Origin: Lepidostoma basale
Taxonomy: Eukaryota > Arthropoda > Insecta > Trichoptera > Lepidostomatidae
Direction of reading: 5' to 3'
NCBI GenBank assembly: GCA_022606425.2
Contig: JAHDVF020001047.1
Span: forward strand, 1 to 64,000
Length of the DNA: 64,000 bases
In this document: piece by piece, positions 33,563 through 43,799 of the stretch
Layout of the letters: each line of letters begins with the position of its first letter
How positions within the stretch are numbered: position 1 is the first letter of the stretch
The notes under the pieces: generated by a model
Told to the model about the DNA's origin: nothing
Databases searched by the model: none
What the model saw: only the letters and a program-made list of their open reading frames with translations
Made by a program: the position numbers and the translations under genes

Positions 33563-33767
33563 GGTTTGTTGTAGTTGTTTTGGATTTGTTATAAAAATCA
33601 TCTTAAATATTTAGTATTTTTAATTACTGTTATTGCATTGGGATTTTAAAAACGTTCTGATTCCTGCAAATATCCCATTTTCAATTGCCTTAGTCCGGAG
33701 CGTCCAGATTTATTTTGTGGACGTTGGACAATCGAAATGTGCGCGGGAGATGCCTATTGGTGGCGAT

Positions 33768-33893
33768 GAGGTTCGCAACCCATCACACCGCGTCTCTCGC
33801 AGGGGCGAAAAGAGAAGGATGGAGTGCCGCATCGGTTAAAGTGTGGCAGTCCATTCTTTCTGCTAAAGTAAGTGAGACGGCGTGATGGTTATT
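33768..33893. mobile_element. Second head-to-head RTE-A pair
   Basis: Minus tail-proximal segment 33768-33836 (loop UGCG, sense) followed by a plus segment 33837-33893 ending GACGGCGTGATGG. Confidence 0.65.
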
Positions 33894-33924
33894 CGATTTC
33901 AATTGTCTTATTCAGTTATAATGG

Positions 33925-34200
33925 AGAACAGAATATTTCCAGTTATGCCGGTAGGTAGAGCAATATCTTTGCTAAATTGTATCACCTCGGAGCTTGACGT
34001 ATTTTGTGATAGTTTGGCTTACCTGAGCTTACTTCTCTATTATAATTGTATATTCATTTTATCTTATTTTTCTCGCTCAATAGAGCGTTTAGCAAATTAA
34101 TAAAGCAAATTAAAAAATTATGTATTACTCATTATTGTGTATCTCTAACTTGTATCTTGAGTATATTGGAAAATAATTCTGCAATGCTTTGGATATATTT
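33925..34200 (+). mobile_element. Family B-like remnant
   Basis: Reads VMPVGRAISLLNCITSELDV; same divergent branch as 25985 and 55590. Confidence 0.55.
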
Positions 34201-34867
34201 AAATAAATAAATGAAATAAATTTCAGAACCAAATAAAAAAATATCTCAAAGTTCTTCAGTTACAATTTCACCGATATCGAACAGGCAAGATTACTTTTGT
34301 GGAAGCTTATGTATATCGATACTTTAAATTGCGGTAATTTTGAGTTTAGAATATTATATTATTCGGCCGAGGACAAATGAAAAATATTGTGTCTAATAAT
34401 TTGAACATCTCATGTGACTATCTTTCCTAGAGAAAAAAATATATTTGTAGCATAATAAGGCGGACATTCTGGGTATATTTATTAGTCACACTTCCCGGAA
34501 AAAACTTTATTTTGAGAGGATCAATTGAAAATTCCCTCGCTCCGAATTTCCAGAAGAGATTCGACAGACACAGTATTTCCACACATAGAAATACGCGTTT
34601 CATGAATAATGAGATGAAATTGGGATTCAAAATAGATAACTGGATATATACAGCGCTGAGAGGTTTTGTTACTATTCCCCGTAGTGATTTGAATCGTGAA
34701 ATTTTGAATTTAGAGTACCCTGAAAACGATGAAAGCTCTCGTATAGTATAATATATCAAATTCTAAAACAGAACAATGAGATAATTAAAGACGAAGAGCA
34801 TTGAAAGCTAAAAGACCGCAATTCGCTAACAGACACGACACAGTAAGTTGTCTAAAATTATTTGTAA
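34201..34867. other. Unassigned DNA with overlapping open frames
   Basis: 34512-34751 on plus (79 codons, charged) and 34759-34427 on minus (110 codons) overlap. Neither shows a recognisable motif or splice context, so no gene is called. Confidence 0.3.
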
Positions 34868-35330
34868 ACGCTAACTAACTAACCATCACGCCGTCTCCCC
34901 GACATATTTCTCTCGATTCCTTAACATTCTTACATCGTGTCATGCATGCGCGCGTTTCTCTGACTCCTTACTTGGTCGACATTCAATGTTTTATTTATTT
35001 GATCATCCCACTTGGTCTTCCTCTATTTCTAGTTCCATTTAAATCGTTAACATATACTTTTTATAACCATTCTTTCTTCATTCATTCTTTCCATATGTCT
35101 TAACCATCTTAATGATCCTTTCATTATTTTGTTAATAAAACCATCATTCGCACCGCATTCACTTTTTATATTTTCATTCGACACTCTATCATACACAGAC
35201 TATTCACACATTCGTCTACGAAATCTCATTTCTACTGCGTTTATTCTACTTTCATCCTTCTATTGCCAGTTCCACGCTTCTATAAATAAAGGTCGGTACA
35301 AGTACACCATTGTGCACTGCCATTTCAAAT
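34868..35330 (-). mobile_element. RTE-A with 3' deletion
   Basis: Tail at 34870 (CTAACTAACC), then CCATCACGCCGTCTCCCC joined to ATATTTCTCTCG, removing half of the hairpin. Extends to the TGTGCACTGCCATTT block. Confidence 0.75.
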
Positions 35331-35535
35331 GGGAAATTCTACCCCACCCACCTTATTCACCAGATATTGCTCCTTCCGACTACCTCTTGTTTCGATCGAC
35401 GATAAGCGACTTGGCTGATCAAACATTTTTTTTCTTATGACGATACCAAAAATGGGTCGATGAATGGATGAAATCAAAAGACGCGTCGTTCTTCTAATAC
35501 GGATTTCGAAAATTACCTGAAAGATGGGAGAAAGT
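35325..35535 (+). pseudogene. Mariner transposase C-terminal relic
   Basis: Reads HPPYSPDIAPSDYLLFRST, the conserved third-Asp region of mariner-type (DD34D) transposases, then a shifted DDTKNGSMN segment. Frameshifts and missing N-terminus make it inactive. Confidence 0.75.
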
Positions 35536-35685
35536 ATGTAACAAATTATATACGTACTCGTATGTATAACTTGTATAAACATGGCATCCTTTCTACTTCT
35601 CTACTCCATCAGGACCAGAATTCCTCAGGACCAGCTCCTTCCAGGGCCCCCTGGGGGGGCAGGTGGCCCACTTTGGAAACCTATG
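35520..35685. mobile_element. hAT2 end, truncated, inverted relative to the 45-kb copy
   Basis: Ends CCACTTTGGAAACCTATG at 35685, followed by GTCTAAGA. It carries the same GGGCCCCCTGGGGGG block as 45250-45275 and sits at the same RTE-A position. Confidence 0.75.
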
Positions 35686-35738
35686 GTCTAAGAGATATCA
35701 TTTCTACTGCATCATTTATTGCCAGATCCATAAGCACG
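35686..35738 (-). mobile_element. RTE-A sliver flanking hAT2
   Basis: GTCTAAGAGATATCATTTC to TTGCCAGATCC; the counterpart of 45172-45228. Confidence 0.7.
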
Positions 35739-35981
35739 TACAATATTATGTAATAATTAATACGAATGAAAACGTTTGTTTTCTGAACGTTTTATTATAT
35801 TTTATGCGAATGATATGCTTGTCTAAGGCATTATTATATAATAAAAATACATTAGACAGGCGAAACATGTCATTCCCATAAAATATTATAAAAAACCTAG
35901 AAAACTGACGTTTTTATTCGTACCGATTATTTAATATGGAGTTTTACATCATTGTTCAAGAAACAATAAATGAATTTTATA
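35739..35981. mobile_element. Penelope-like foldback, family P4
   Basis: Two inverted arms: CGAATGAAAACGTTTGTTTT on the left and AAAACTGACGTTTTTATTCG on the right. Core ACATTAGACAGGCGAAACATGTC at about 35845. Ends GTTCAAGAAACAATAAATG. Confidence 0.55.
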
Positions 35982-36235
35982 AGATAATCAAATGATTTTA
36001 CTGAAATCTCTTGATGGAAGTTCATTTTAAATAATAATTAAATAAAACGATGTTTTTTAACTACTTCCACTTTTGTCTTTATTTAGACAGCGACCGGTTT
36101 CGCCAGGCTCGCTGGCATCGACCTCGCTCGATCGCTCGATGCCAGCGAGCCTGGCGAAACCAGTCGCTGTCTAAATAAAGACAAAAGTGGAAGTAGTTAA
36201 AAAACATCGTTTTATTTCATTATTATTTGAATTTT
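35982..36235. mobile_element. Penelope-like near-perfect palindrome, family P1
   Basis: Arms of about 93 bp (36029-36121 and 36136-36228) with only a few mismatches around a 14-bp centre. A unique flank AAGATAATCAAATGATTTTA lies on the left only. Each arm contains CGACCGGTTTCGCCAGG, whose complement GGCGAAACCGGTC resembles a hammerhead-type core. Confidence 0.65.
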
Positions 36236-36720
36236 ATAACTTTGAATTGTTCTAATAAAAAATGTCTGATGTCGACATTTAATAATGCCAACATTTTTTT
36301 ACAAAAAGGGGGCGTTGGGTATTTTTATTTTCGAAAAGGGGGCGACTTACCAAACAAGATTGGGATTTGATGTGTTACATTGAGAAGATTATTTTCCTCA
36401 TATTGTATAACGTATATTTTTGTGAAGTAATGTTAACCACTCGCGTTATTAATTTTAAACAACGTGTTCCAAACTGTGCAAGCGGCGAAGTTTTGACACC
36501 CAAAATTAAAGCCCTATATCTTCATTGTATGCTGGTAGCCGCGAGTTTTATGTTAATCAATGTTGTTGCGGGGTAAAATTGCTCACTTTATGGGTAAGAA
36601 CGCTATAGGAAATTAATGATGGTAATGGATGATACTATAAAGTGCTTCTTAAACTACGCAGTAAATCATTATACAAATTTTGGCTTTTAAAAAAATGAAA
36701 AAACGAATTATTATTATTAG
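36236..36720. other. Unassigned DNA
   Basis: A 69-codon frame at 36367 has no recognisable motif; a GGGGGCG-rich stretch at 36300-36350 may be a hAT end. Confidence 0.3.
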
Positions 36721-36721
36721 G

Positions 36722-37200
36722 TATAAGTATACAGGTATAAGTATACATTCACAAATATTTGGTCTTCAAATATTCTGGTCAAAATTCTTTGGCATATAGA
36801 ATGGAATAATACTCCTAGCGGCTTCTAACAATGTGTTGGTCAACAGCCTTCACATTGTGTTAATAAGGTAGTTTGCTAAATGCCGAAAATCATTCTCCAT
36901 AGATGGCGTTAATGGGTCGGTTGTATAGGTTAATTCTTGAAAAAATTCACTAGTGCAACCAAATCTACATAGATGGCTGACTGAAACTGCCACGTGAAGA
37001 TAAATATGGATTTTGAAGTATATATACATCTTCCAAAAATTTGTCATGCATGATCACAATAACAAAGGTGGAATGGGGAATGTTGTAATTACATAAAGCG
37101 TGCGCTTAACCCAACCAATGACAGGTCATAAGTCCTGTAAACACCTTGATCATCCATGTTCAGTTTCCAGTTTACGTCTTCGTCTCTATTGAGATACAAT
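36722..37200 (+). mobile_element. Retroposon R, long copy, two ATAGATGGC blocks
   Basis: Complete body from GGCATATAG to CTCTATTGAGATACAATT at 37200, followed by an (ATT)n tract. Same subfamily as 6884 and 19480. Confidence 0.8.
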
Positions 37201-37254
37201 TAAAATATTATTATTATTTTGTTGAACAGTTATTTTACATCATTACATTGTTCT

Positions 37255-37690
37255 TCTTCTCTTCTTCCTCTTAGTTTAGGTTGTTCGACCTGTTTGTGAC
37301 GGTGAGTTGTCCTGGGATGATGATGTCCAGCCATCTCTTCATCTTTTAGGCCTTCCTGGTAGTCTCTTGCTGCTTGGGTTTTCATCTATAACAATTTTTG
37401 CAATTCTTGTATTCTCCATGCGGTCCGCGTGGTCTCTCCAAAAGCTCCTTCTGCTTCTTCCCCATCTTACTATGTCCTCAACACCACAGACAGACCTTAT
37501 CGTTTCATTTCTGATCCGATCTCTGAGGGTTTGCCTGCGATGGAGCGTAGGGTTCGGATTTCTGTTACTCTACGAAGGTTCTTAGTTCTGTTGGTATCGG
37601 TTCTGACCTCTATTCCATACGTCATGATCTTGACTTTACTTTCGGTTAGCATGTATTTTGTGTTTAGGTTAGCATTACTTTGTGAGCTAC
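37255..37690 (-). mobile_element. RTE-like family C, older subfamily
   Basis: Complement of 3' tail (TTC)n, then an SLRDRIRNETIR-like segment and QTRTDTNRTKNLRRVTEI-like codons with shifts. Confidence 0.65.
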
Positions 37691-37721
37691 AATAAATCGA
37701 TTTATCAATAAAAGCGAAAAT

Positions 37722-38165
37722 GGTTGTTCACAATAGAGTTCTGGTTCCAACCCTTATGTATTAAAGCGAAGCATGAAACTGACAGAAGAATTATAAGAAC
37801 AGAATAAATGCAGTAGAAATAAGATCCCTTGGAGGTACGAGTATGTGTGATAAAACGTTGTACGACAGAATTACAAATGCCGATAACAGGAAGGAAGAAA
37901 GTATTATATTATGAACAAAATTATTAATTTATCACTGCGTTGGTGTAGATTAAGTGGAACGTATTATGGACTCGAGGAAGACCGAAGACGATATGGCATG
38001 GCCAAATTGATCAAATTTTAATGATCGGCTGTGTTAGAAGTCGGAAATATGGACGTGCGCGTATGACTTGCTGTGTGAATATGGTGATAGCTAGAGCGGT
38101 GTGTTTGGATAAAGTAGTGTGGCCATCCATTCTTTTTGCCTACCATTGCAAGGAAATACAGAAAG
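37722..38165 (+). mobile_element. RTE-A, strongly decayed
   Basis: GTTCACAATAGAGTTCTGG, CTTATGTATTAAAGCGAAGC and an end resembling CCATTGCAAGG. Confidence 0.65.
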
Positions 38166-38394
38166 CCTAAGTGCGGCAATTTGGGGAATAACATAAAATA
38201 TGGCCCCTTGCTCAGCTGTGGGGTACGTATAGATTTAGTTCTCTCATTATTCCTTACCCCCGTATAACAGTTATACAAATGCCTAAATATAAAGTATATT
38301 CGACGCGTTTCAAGAGTGTTTGAGTCCAACATTTCTATGAGAAATAGCGAGAGAAACAAAAGTGTATTAATTATTAGATATGATATTTATTATT

Positions 38395-38750
38395 TTTAAG
38401 ATAATCAAATGATTTTACTGAAATCTCTTGATGGAAGTTCATTTTAAATAATAATTAAATAAAACGATGTTTTTTAACTACTTCCACTTTTGTCTTTATT
38501 TAGACAGCGACCGGTTTCGCCAGGCTCGCTGGCATCGACAGACTGGTAACACTATTGTAAACTTAGTCCTTTATAACTTAGTCCTCCTCTTTATTAACTT
38601 AGTCCTTTAAAGGACTAAGTTTACAATAGTGTTACCAGTCTGTCGATGCCAGCGAGCCTGGCGAAACCGGTCGCTGTCTAAATAAAGACAAAAGGGGAAG
38701 TAGTTTAAAAACATCGTTTTATTTAATTATTATTTATTATTTTGTTTAAC
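38395..38750. mobile_element. Penelope-like palindrome, family P1, long arms
   Basis: Arms of about 127 bp (38446-38572 and 38609-38735) around a 36-bp centre with a few mismatches. Same left-only flank as 35982. The arms extend further inward than in the 36-kb copy. Confidence 0.65.
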
Positions 38751-38799
38751 AATGATGTTAAACACCACATTAAATAATTATTACGAATGAAAACCTAAA

Positions 38800-39272
38800 A
38801 ATATCGATCAACCTGAAACGAAAAGTTTATGAAGCTTGTGTTTTGCCAGTTGGTACTTATGGTCTTGAAACTATAACATTGTCCAAACAAAATGCCGAGA
38901 AACTACGAGTGACCTAAGAAACATTTAAAGAGCCATGTTAGGAATAAGCCTCAGATACAGAGTCGGAAACGACACGATGAGAGAAATAACAAAGGTCACT
39001 GATACCATTCACCGGGTGGCGACTCTAAAATGGCAAGGGCAGGTCACGTAGCCAGAAGCTCAGATGAAAAATGGGCAAGAAGACTGCTGACTTGGAGATC
39101 TTGGATGGCAAAGAGAAGTACAGGGCTACCGCAACTACGGTGGAAGGATGATCTGAACAGACACGTCGGAATAACCTGGATGCAGTCTGCAAAAGACAGA
39201 GTGACATGGAAGCGAAATGAGAAGGCCTTTGTCCAAGAGTGGACGGGAATAGGCTGAGGAGAAAGAAGAAGA
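38800..39272 (+). mobile_element. RTE-like family D, 3' end
   Basis: Reads EACVLPVGTYGLETITLSKQ-type codons, RNDTMREI, ARSSDEKWARRLLTWRSW, LRWKDDLNRHVGITWMQS and WTGIG plus stop (39255), then a (GAA)n-like tail. Confidence 0.8.
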
Positions 39273-39410
39273 AGACGAATAAAAACCTCTGTTTTTTAGA
39301 AGTTTTATTATAATATATGTCATCGACATAAATTGTAATAAAACATCTAGAAAACAAACGTTTTCATTTGTATTAATTATTACTAATATAAATAATTAAA
39401 TCATTTATTT
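39273..39410. mobile_element. Penelope-like P4 foldback
   Basis: ACGAATAAAAACCTCTG on the left; the right arm CAAACGTTTTCATTTGTATT is its inverted partner. Confidence 0.5.
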
Positions 39411-39437
39411 TATATGCAAAGTAAATATCATAATCAT

Positions 39438-40104
39438 TGTAACGGACCGGATTCTCCTCCACGTTTTAAATAGGATTTATATGTTTGTAAAATAATAAAG
39501 ACTTATATGTCCTAAAGATAATCGAGAATTGTTTAATATTTAAGTTGATTTTATATTTCATTTATATTTCATTATTGATGTTGTTCTTTGTGTATTGTAT
39601 GATTTGTATTGTGAAATAAATGAGTGTAGCAGCGTACGAAGTCTCGCAGGAGTCAAATAGAAATTACGGATTTGACCGAGGAAACATTTGAGTACATCTG
39701 CCAGACGGACGGTGTAGCAAGCAAACAGAGCCGAGTACCCGGCCGGCACGTAAATATGCCGCGAGGCCTCGCGGCGGCGACCAATCACAGACGTCGTTCA
39801 ATAGCCAATCACCGAGGCCGCTTTCAGCGGCCAATTACAAGTGATCATAATTAACACTGATCGTCGACAACACGGTATCGCTGGCAGGTACTTAAGCGTC
39901 TCGGTTTTCTCGGTCAAGTCACCTCTCTGCTCCACTACTACCTGAAGACTTCTACCTACTACGAAACGTATCTCTGCCTTTCTCTTCGAATATAAAACGT
40001 ATCTCTACCTTTCTCTTCGAAATTAAAAGTATCACTACGCTCCGGAGCCTGCAGGGACCTGCGACCTATAGAAAAGTCAATACAGTCCACTTACGTACGC
40101 AACA
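39438..40104. mobile_element. Solo LTR, 667 bp, with 5-bp target duplication
   Basis: Begins TGTAACGG and ends GCAACA, so TG...CA. It is flanked by ATCAT at 39433-39437 and 40105-40109. It is GC-rich in the middle with CCAATCAC-type boxes at 39780-39820 and two tandem ACGTATCTCT...CTTTCTCTTCGAA units at 39965-40020. No gag/pol is adjacent. A Gypsy-type origin is likely from the TGTAACGG start; this is inference. Confidence 0.75.
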
Positions 40105-40109
40105 ATCAT

Positions 40110-40736
40110 TAAACATTTTTGCTATCACAGAAAAAAATAAACAGAAAAGTAATGGCAACTCTGTATTTTTTTTATTTTACGAGGGGTAGTTGATTTTCCG
40201 GCTCTCCTAGAACCTATTTCCATTAACTTTCCTTCTCGGCGAATAGCACAGCAATCTTCTTTATTCCAGGAAATGGAACAAAAAAATATGGGACACCGTC
40301 TACGAGCGTTCTTAATATTCCATTATGAATTCGTCATTAATATTGACATTTGAAAAGAAAAAATATGTTTTGCGGAAGAAATCAGATTGTACATTAATAC
40401 TATGAAACATTAATGGGAAAAACGTTTTTCATAACTTGGCGTTTAAAAACACGCCATGGAGTGATTCTATAAATTAATTATTATAATTTGTGGACCAACC
40501 AATCAGATATTCGAATGACTTCCACATCTATACTTTTTAACAGGAAAAAAAAATTGTTTGTTATATATTTGTCCTATTGTGTATTGTGAATTAATGTGTG
40601 TTTTATATAATTTTAATGTGTTTTTTTTTTTTACTAATTTAAGGTGTGCTTTATATGATATTTACTTCTGATTTTATTTCATAATAAAGAGATGTGAGGC
40701 CGCGCGGGAGATATATAAGGTTAAAAGAATAGAATA
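40110..40736. other. AT-rich DNA, nothing recognised
   Basis: No repeat or gene seen. Confidence 0.4.
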
Positions 40737-40737
40737 A

Positions 40738-40866
40738 ATGTGGTCTGTCACCCTTCAAGTCAAGTCAAGTCCCGGATGGACAAGGAACAGGCCTAGATAG
40801 TGCAGCGAGACTGACGGAAGGGCGTCGCTGCGTCCTATAACAGTCTCGGGTGGTGGTGGGAACCTT
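40738..40866 (+). repeat. Dispersed repeat G
   Basis: AAGTCCCGGATGGACAAGG, GGCCTAGATAG, CTGACGGAAGGGCGTCGC and ATAACAGTCTCGGG blocks shared with 3585 and 42362. Confidence 0.5.
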
Positions 40867-40867
40867 A

Positions 40868-41012
40868 TATATCTATACTTTTTAACCGATCGCGAAAATA
40901 TGGATTTTTAGATTTAAAACGCGTCTTAATGCGCCCTTGAGGTGATTACATCACAAAAACGGCGCTATAAAAGTTAGCATATTATTATTATTACTATTAT
41001 TATTAGTACCGA
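40868..41012 (+). repeat. Dispersed repeat K with (ATT)n tail
   Basis: Same unit as 1690-1835, opposite orientation; tail (ATT)n at 40982-41010. Confidence 0.6.
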
Positions 41013-41064
41013 AGGTTCCGGGTTCGATTCCCGGCGATGGCAGTGTGATTGTAACACTATCATT
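41013..41064 (+). mobile_element. SINE1 head fragment
   Basis: TACCGAAGGTTCCGGGTTCG with B box and CCCGGCGATGGCAG; cut off before the body. Confidence 0.75.
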
Positions 41065-41222
41065 TTTAACAGGGCGATAGCCTGAGTCCGTTTCCCTTCA
41101 ACCTCCTAATGGATGGGATCGTGGAGGAAATACTGGATAAAGGATACTGACTGGGAGAGAAGACCGTAGACTTTGTCTGTTATGTGGACGACGGTGTCAT
41201 ATTTGCCGAGACAGAGTAAGTG
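41065..41222 (+). mobile_element. Reverse transcriptase palm fragment of a LINE
   Basis: Reads GDSLSPFPFNLLMDGIVEEI and then VCYVDDGVIFAETE. These are the RT motif B region and the YVDD catalytic box. One stop lies between them. Confidence 0.7.
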
Positions 41223-41397
41223 AAAACAAGTGTTTTAATCACAATCCTTGGCTACCCCTAAAAGAGTGAAACTCACAACTTCGAACATTTGTGACAAACG
41301 GTTCACAGATGCTAGTTTCGTTCGGTATTCGGGAAGAAATTGAATAATAAATTATTTATAAACCCAACAGTACCTGTACTGGCACACCTTTATTAAA

Positions 41398-42335
41398 AAA
41401 ACTAACTAACTAACTAACCATCACGCCGTCTTACCGAAGGCGTAGGCAGAAAGAATGGACTGCCACTTTTTCTTTCCTGCCATATTTCTCTCGCTTCCTC
41501 AACATTCATACATCGTGTCATGTGCGCGCGGCCATTTTCTCTGACTCGTCACATGGCCGACATTCAATATTTGATTTATTTGATCGTGCCACATTTTCCT
41601 CGGTCTTCCTCTATTTCTAGTCCCATTTACATCGTTAACATATCATTTTTTACCATTCTTTCTTAATTCATTCTTTTCATATGTCCAAACCATCTAAATG
41701 ATCCTTTCATTATTTTGTTCATAACACCATCATTCGCACCGCATTCACTTCTTATACTTTCATTCGACACTCTATCATATACAGAGTATTCACACATTCG
41801 TCTAAGACATCTCATTTCTACTACATTTATTCTACTTTCATCCTTCTTTTGCCAGTTCCATGTTTCCCAATTAGAAAAACACCATTGCGCACCGCCATTT
41901 TAGCTTTTTTGGATAGGTTTTTGTTTGCGATGACAATTTTAAGTGCACCATTCACTTTGTTGCCTGCCCCAACCTTTCTTTCAATATCCCCCTCCACTCG
42001 CCCATATTTTGTAAACATACTACCTAAATACACGAACTCATCTATTTTCTCCAAATTTTCACCATTCCTTCTAATGTTGCAGACTGTCATGATTTCTTCT
42101 TTTTCAAAAATCATTACCCTTGGACTTATTAACATTCATCATCAGATCATTTCGCATTCTTACCTCATACATACTATTCACCAGGACTTGTAGTTCATGC
42201 TCGTTGTCTGCAAGTAGGACAGCGTCATCTGCATAAAGGAAACAGCTTACTGACACTCCGCTCATTTTGGCACCTACATCCAATCCTTTCAGCTATTTTA
42301 TATCTGTATTCAATAGCACAGTAATCGTTTATGGA
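41398..42335 (-). mobile_element. RTE-A, long 3' copy
   Basis: Tail (CTAA)n x4 at 41399-41416. Sense codons include VMIFEKEEIMT, YLGSMFTKYGRVEGDI and GAGNKVNGALK. At the far end comes the region before the YADD box (complement of GTCAGTGTCCGCTC). The hairpin has G2.U10 changes (CGCCTTCGGTA). Confidence 0.8.
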
Positions 42336-42361
42336 TCTATTATAGATTTTTTTGGAATATT

Positions 42362-42510
42362 CAAAGGGACTTAGTCCCACCGCTTTCCCGAAGCTGTTAT
42401 AGGCGGACTTCGCCTTTCGTCAGCTTCGCTCTATCAATCCCTAGGCCCGTTCCTCGCCCATGCAGGACTTACGTTACTGGGGTTTTGTGATAATAAAAAA
42501 AACAAGAGGT
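42362..42510 (-). repeat. Dispersed repeat G
   Basis: Complement contains AACGTAAGTCCTGCATGG, GAAGCTGACGAAAGGCG and ATAACAGCTTCGGGAAAGCGG. Confidence 0.55.
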
Positions 42511-42589
42511 ACCCCGGCCACATTTAAACTACCCATTTCCTTCTATGTCCCGCCGAAATATAATTTTTTTAAATAAATACAATACAGAA

Positions 42590-42885
42590 AAATAAAATTC
42601 AAAAACAGAGCTACTGAAAACTATCTTACAAGTACATAACAGCGGGAGGTCAGGTGAGGATCAGGGGAGGCAAATCCGGAAAGGGGAGATTAGGAAGACA
42701 ATTTTTACATTTAGAACACGGGATGGGTTTAAGGAAACAGAAACATAGAAGAACGAGGCCCAGCTCAGCAAGAACCCCCCACCCTCAGCGCGTCAGTCAG
42801 CACCCCCTCAGAGGGGTCAACGACGGCACAACACGCGGACTTCCGGTGAGATAGTCGGCCGAGTGAGAAAAAAAACAATCTATTT
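42590..42885 (-). repeat. Dispersed repeat F
   Basis: Complement starts with GGCCGACTATCTCACCGG and has CCCCTCTGAGGGGGTGC, matching 3171-3245. Confidence 0.5.
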
Positions 42886-42992
42886 TAGATTGTCAATAAT
42901 TATAAGAATGCCACATAACGTTCGTCCTGATGGGAAATCGTGTATTTTACGAGTGGCCATAGCATTATTTAACAAAGTTCTGAATAGCTTAC

Positions 42993-43134
42993 CAACAGAT
43001 ATTGAGTTGCCCTCTCAGAGAGCTGTAGCTGCCGGATTTGGTGGTGGAGTCGCCTATTGCCATCCTGTAGATATCCACACACCTGTCCCAGTCTCCAGAA
43101 ATTCGCTCGAAGCAGGTGGTATAATTCAGGTATC
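42993..43134 (-). CDS. Internal coding exon E3 of the cysteine-rich host gene
   Basis: A 142-bp exon with acceptor GTTTCACAG and donor GTAAGC. It encodes residues 93-138, including an NYT glycosylation sequon at 95-97, Cys99, a Gly-Asp-Trp-Asp-Arg-Cys segment ending at Cys110, a Ser/Thr/Gly-rich stretch, and Cys138. It leaves in phase 2 with TG, so the codon for the adjacent Cys139 is split across the next intron (TG plus T of E4). That gives a Cys-Cys pair. The intron between E2 and E3 is only 469 bp. The regular spacing of cysteines over E1-E4 suggests disulfides and therefore a secreted or extracellular product; this is inference. Confidence 0.76.
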
Positions 43135-43204
43135 CTGTGAAACGACGGTACAATCATATTAACGAACAACTTTGTTTAAAACTTGACGTAGGGATTCGCT
43201 TTGT

Positions 43205-43600
43205 TCTAGAAAATACGATATAGAAACTTAATACTAACAGTTACGATATAATCTCATATATTTTGAAATACGGCTGTAAAAGCGGAGAAATTCGTCTAAA
43301 AGTATAGCTTTTCAAAAGGGCTGTGTTTAGTTTATAAAATTTGGGGTTTTATCGTACAATTATACACAATAGTAATAACTATACGTATTACATACATGTC
43401 TTCAAACATTTGATAACGTTGAAGTATCATAGTGGTTCCGCCAAAAACAATGGTTTATAGCATGGGTCGGCAACCTTTTGTTGTGAAAGAGTGGAATATT
43501 TGACGTGGGGATTAGTGCGGGCCACACTTTGGTCACATGTCATTACAGTATACCTAAAATATTTAAACTAACTAACCAACTTGGAATAAGTTTTGATACT
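43205..43600. other. Host intron sequence with a hAT-like end
   Basis: CATGGGTCGGCAACCTTTTG at 43463 looks like a hAT terminus, and a GCGGGCCACACTTTGGTCAC block follows. No partner end. This is mostly the short GC-AG intron between E2 and E3 plus the 3' edge of exon E3's upstream region. Confidence 0.35.
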
Positions 43601-43603
43601 TGC

Positions 43604-43746
43604 CTTTCCTGAAGTTGTCATCGTCACACAGTAATCCCATGAGCAGCATCACCCCCTGCCTCTGCTGGCGCGCCGTCCTCTGCTTGTCCTCCGGAAGGCA
43701 GTCCCTGCTCCAAGATTCCACGCAGTTGCTCCCTGCCTTGTATGTA
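43604..43746 (-). CDS. Internal coding exon E2 of the cysteine-rich host gene
   Basis: A 143-bp exon with a pyrimidine-rich acceptor (TTTTTTCTCTAG). Its first base completes the split Asn codon from E1. It encodes residues 45-91: Cys52, Trp56, Cys60, a charged Glu/Asp/Lys/Arg/Gln stretch, then a hydrophobic Met/Leu run ending at Cys84 and an acidic Asp triplet. Its donor is GC rather than GT: AAAG followed by GCAAGT, the usual strong context of GC-AG introns. The GC choice is forced by reading frame, because it leaves one base (G) that combines with GA of exon E3 to give Gly. A nearby GTATCA would join E4 in frame but would skip E3. Confidence 0.76.
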
Positions 43747-43799
43747 CTAGAGAAAAAATATGATATACTTAAAATTACAGTGGAATCTGGATAATTGGC

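Noticed and set aside
34427..34759. A possible 110-codon gene
   Set aside because: Overlapping open frames on both strands, no motif, no splice or promoter context.
43572..43603. GTATCA as the donor of exon E2
   Set aside because: It is a weaker donor and would skip exon E3; the GC donor has the full GCAAGT context and keeps E3 in frame.
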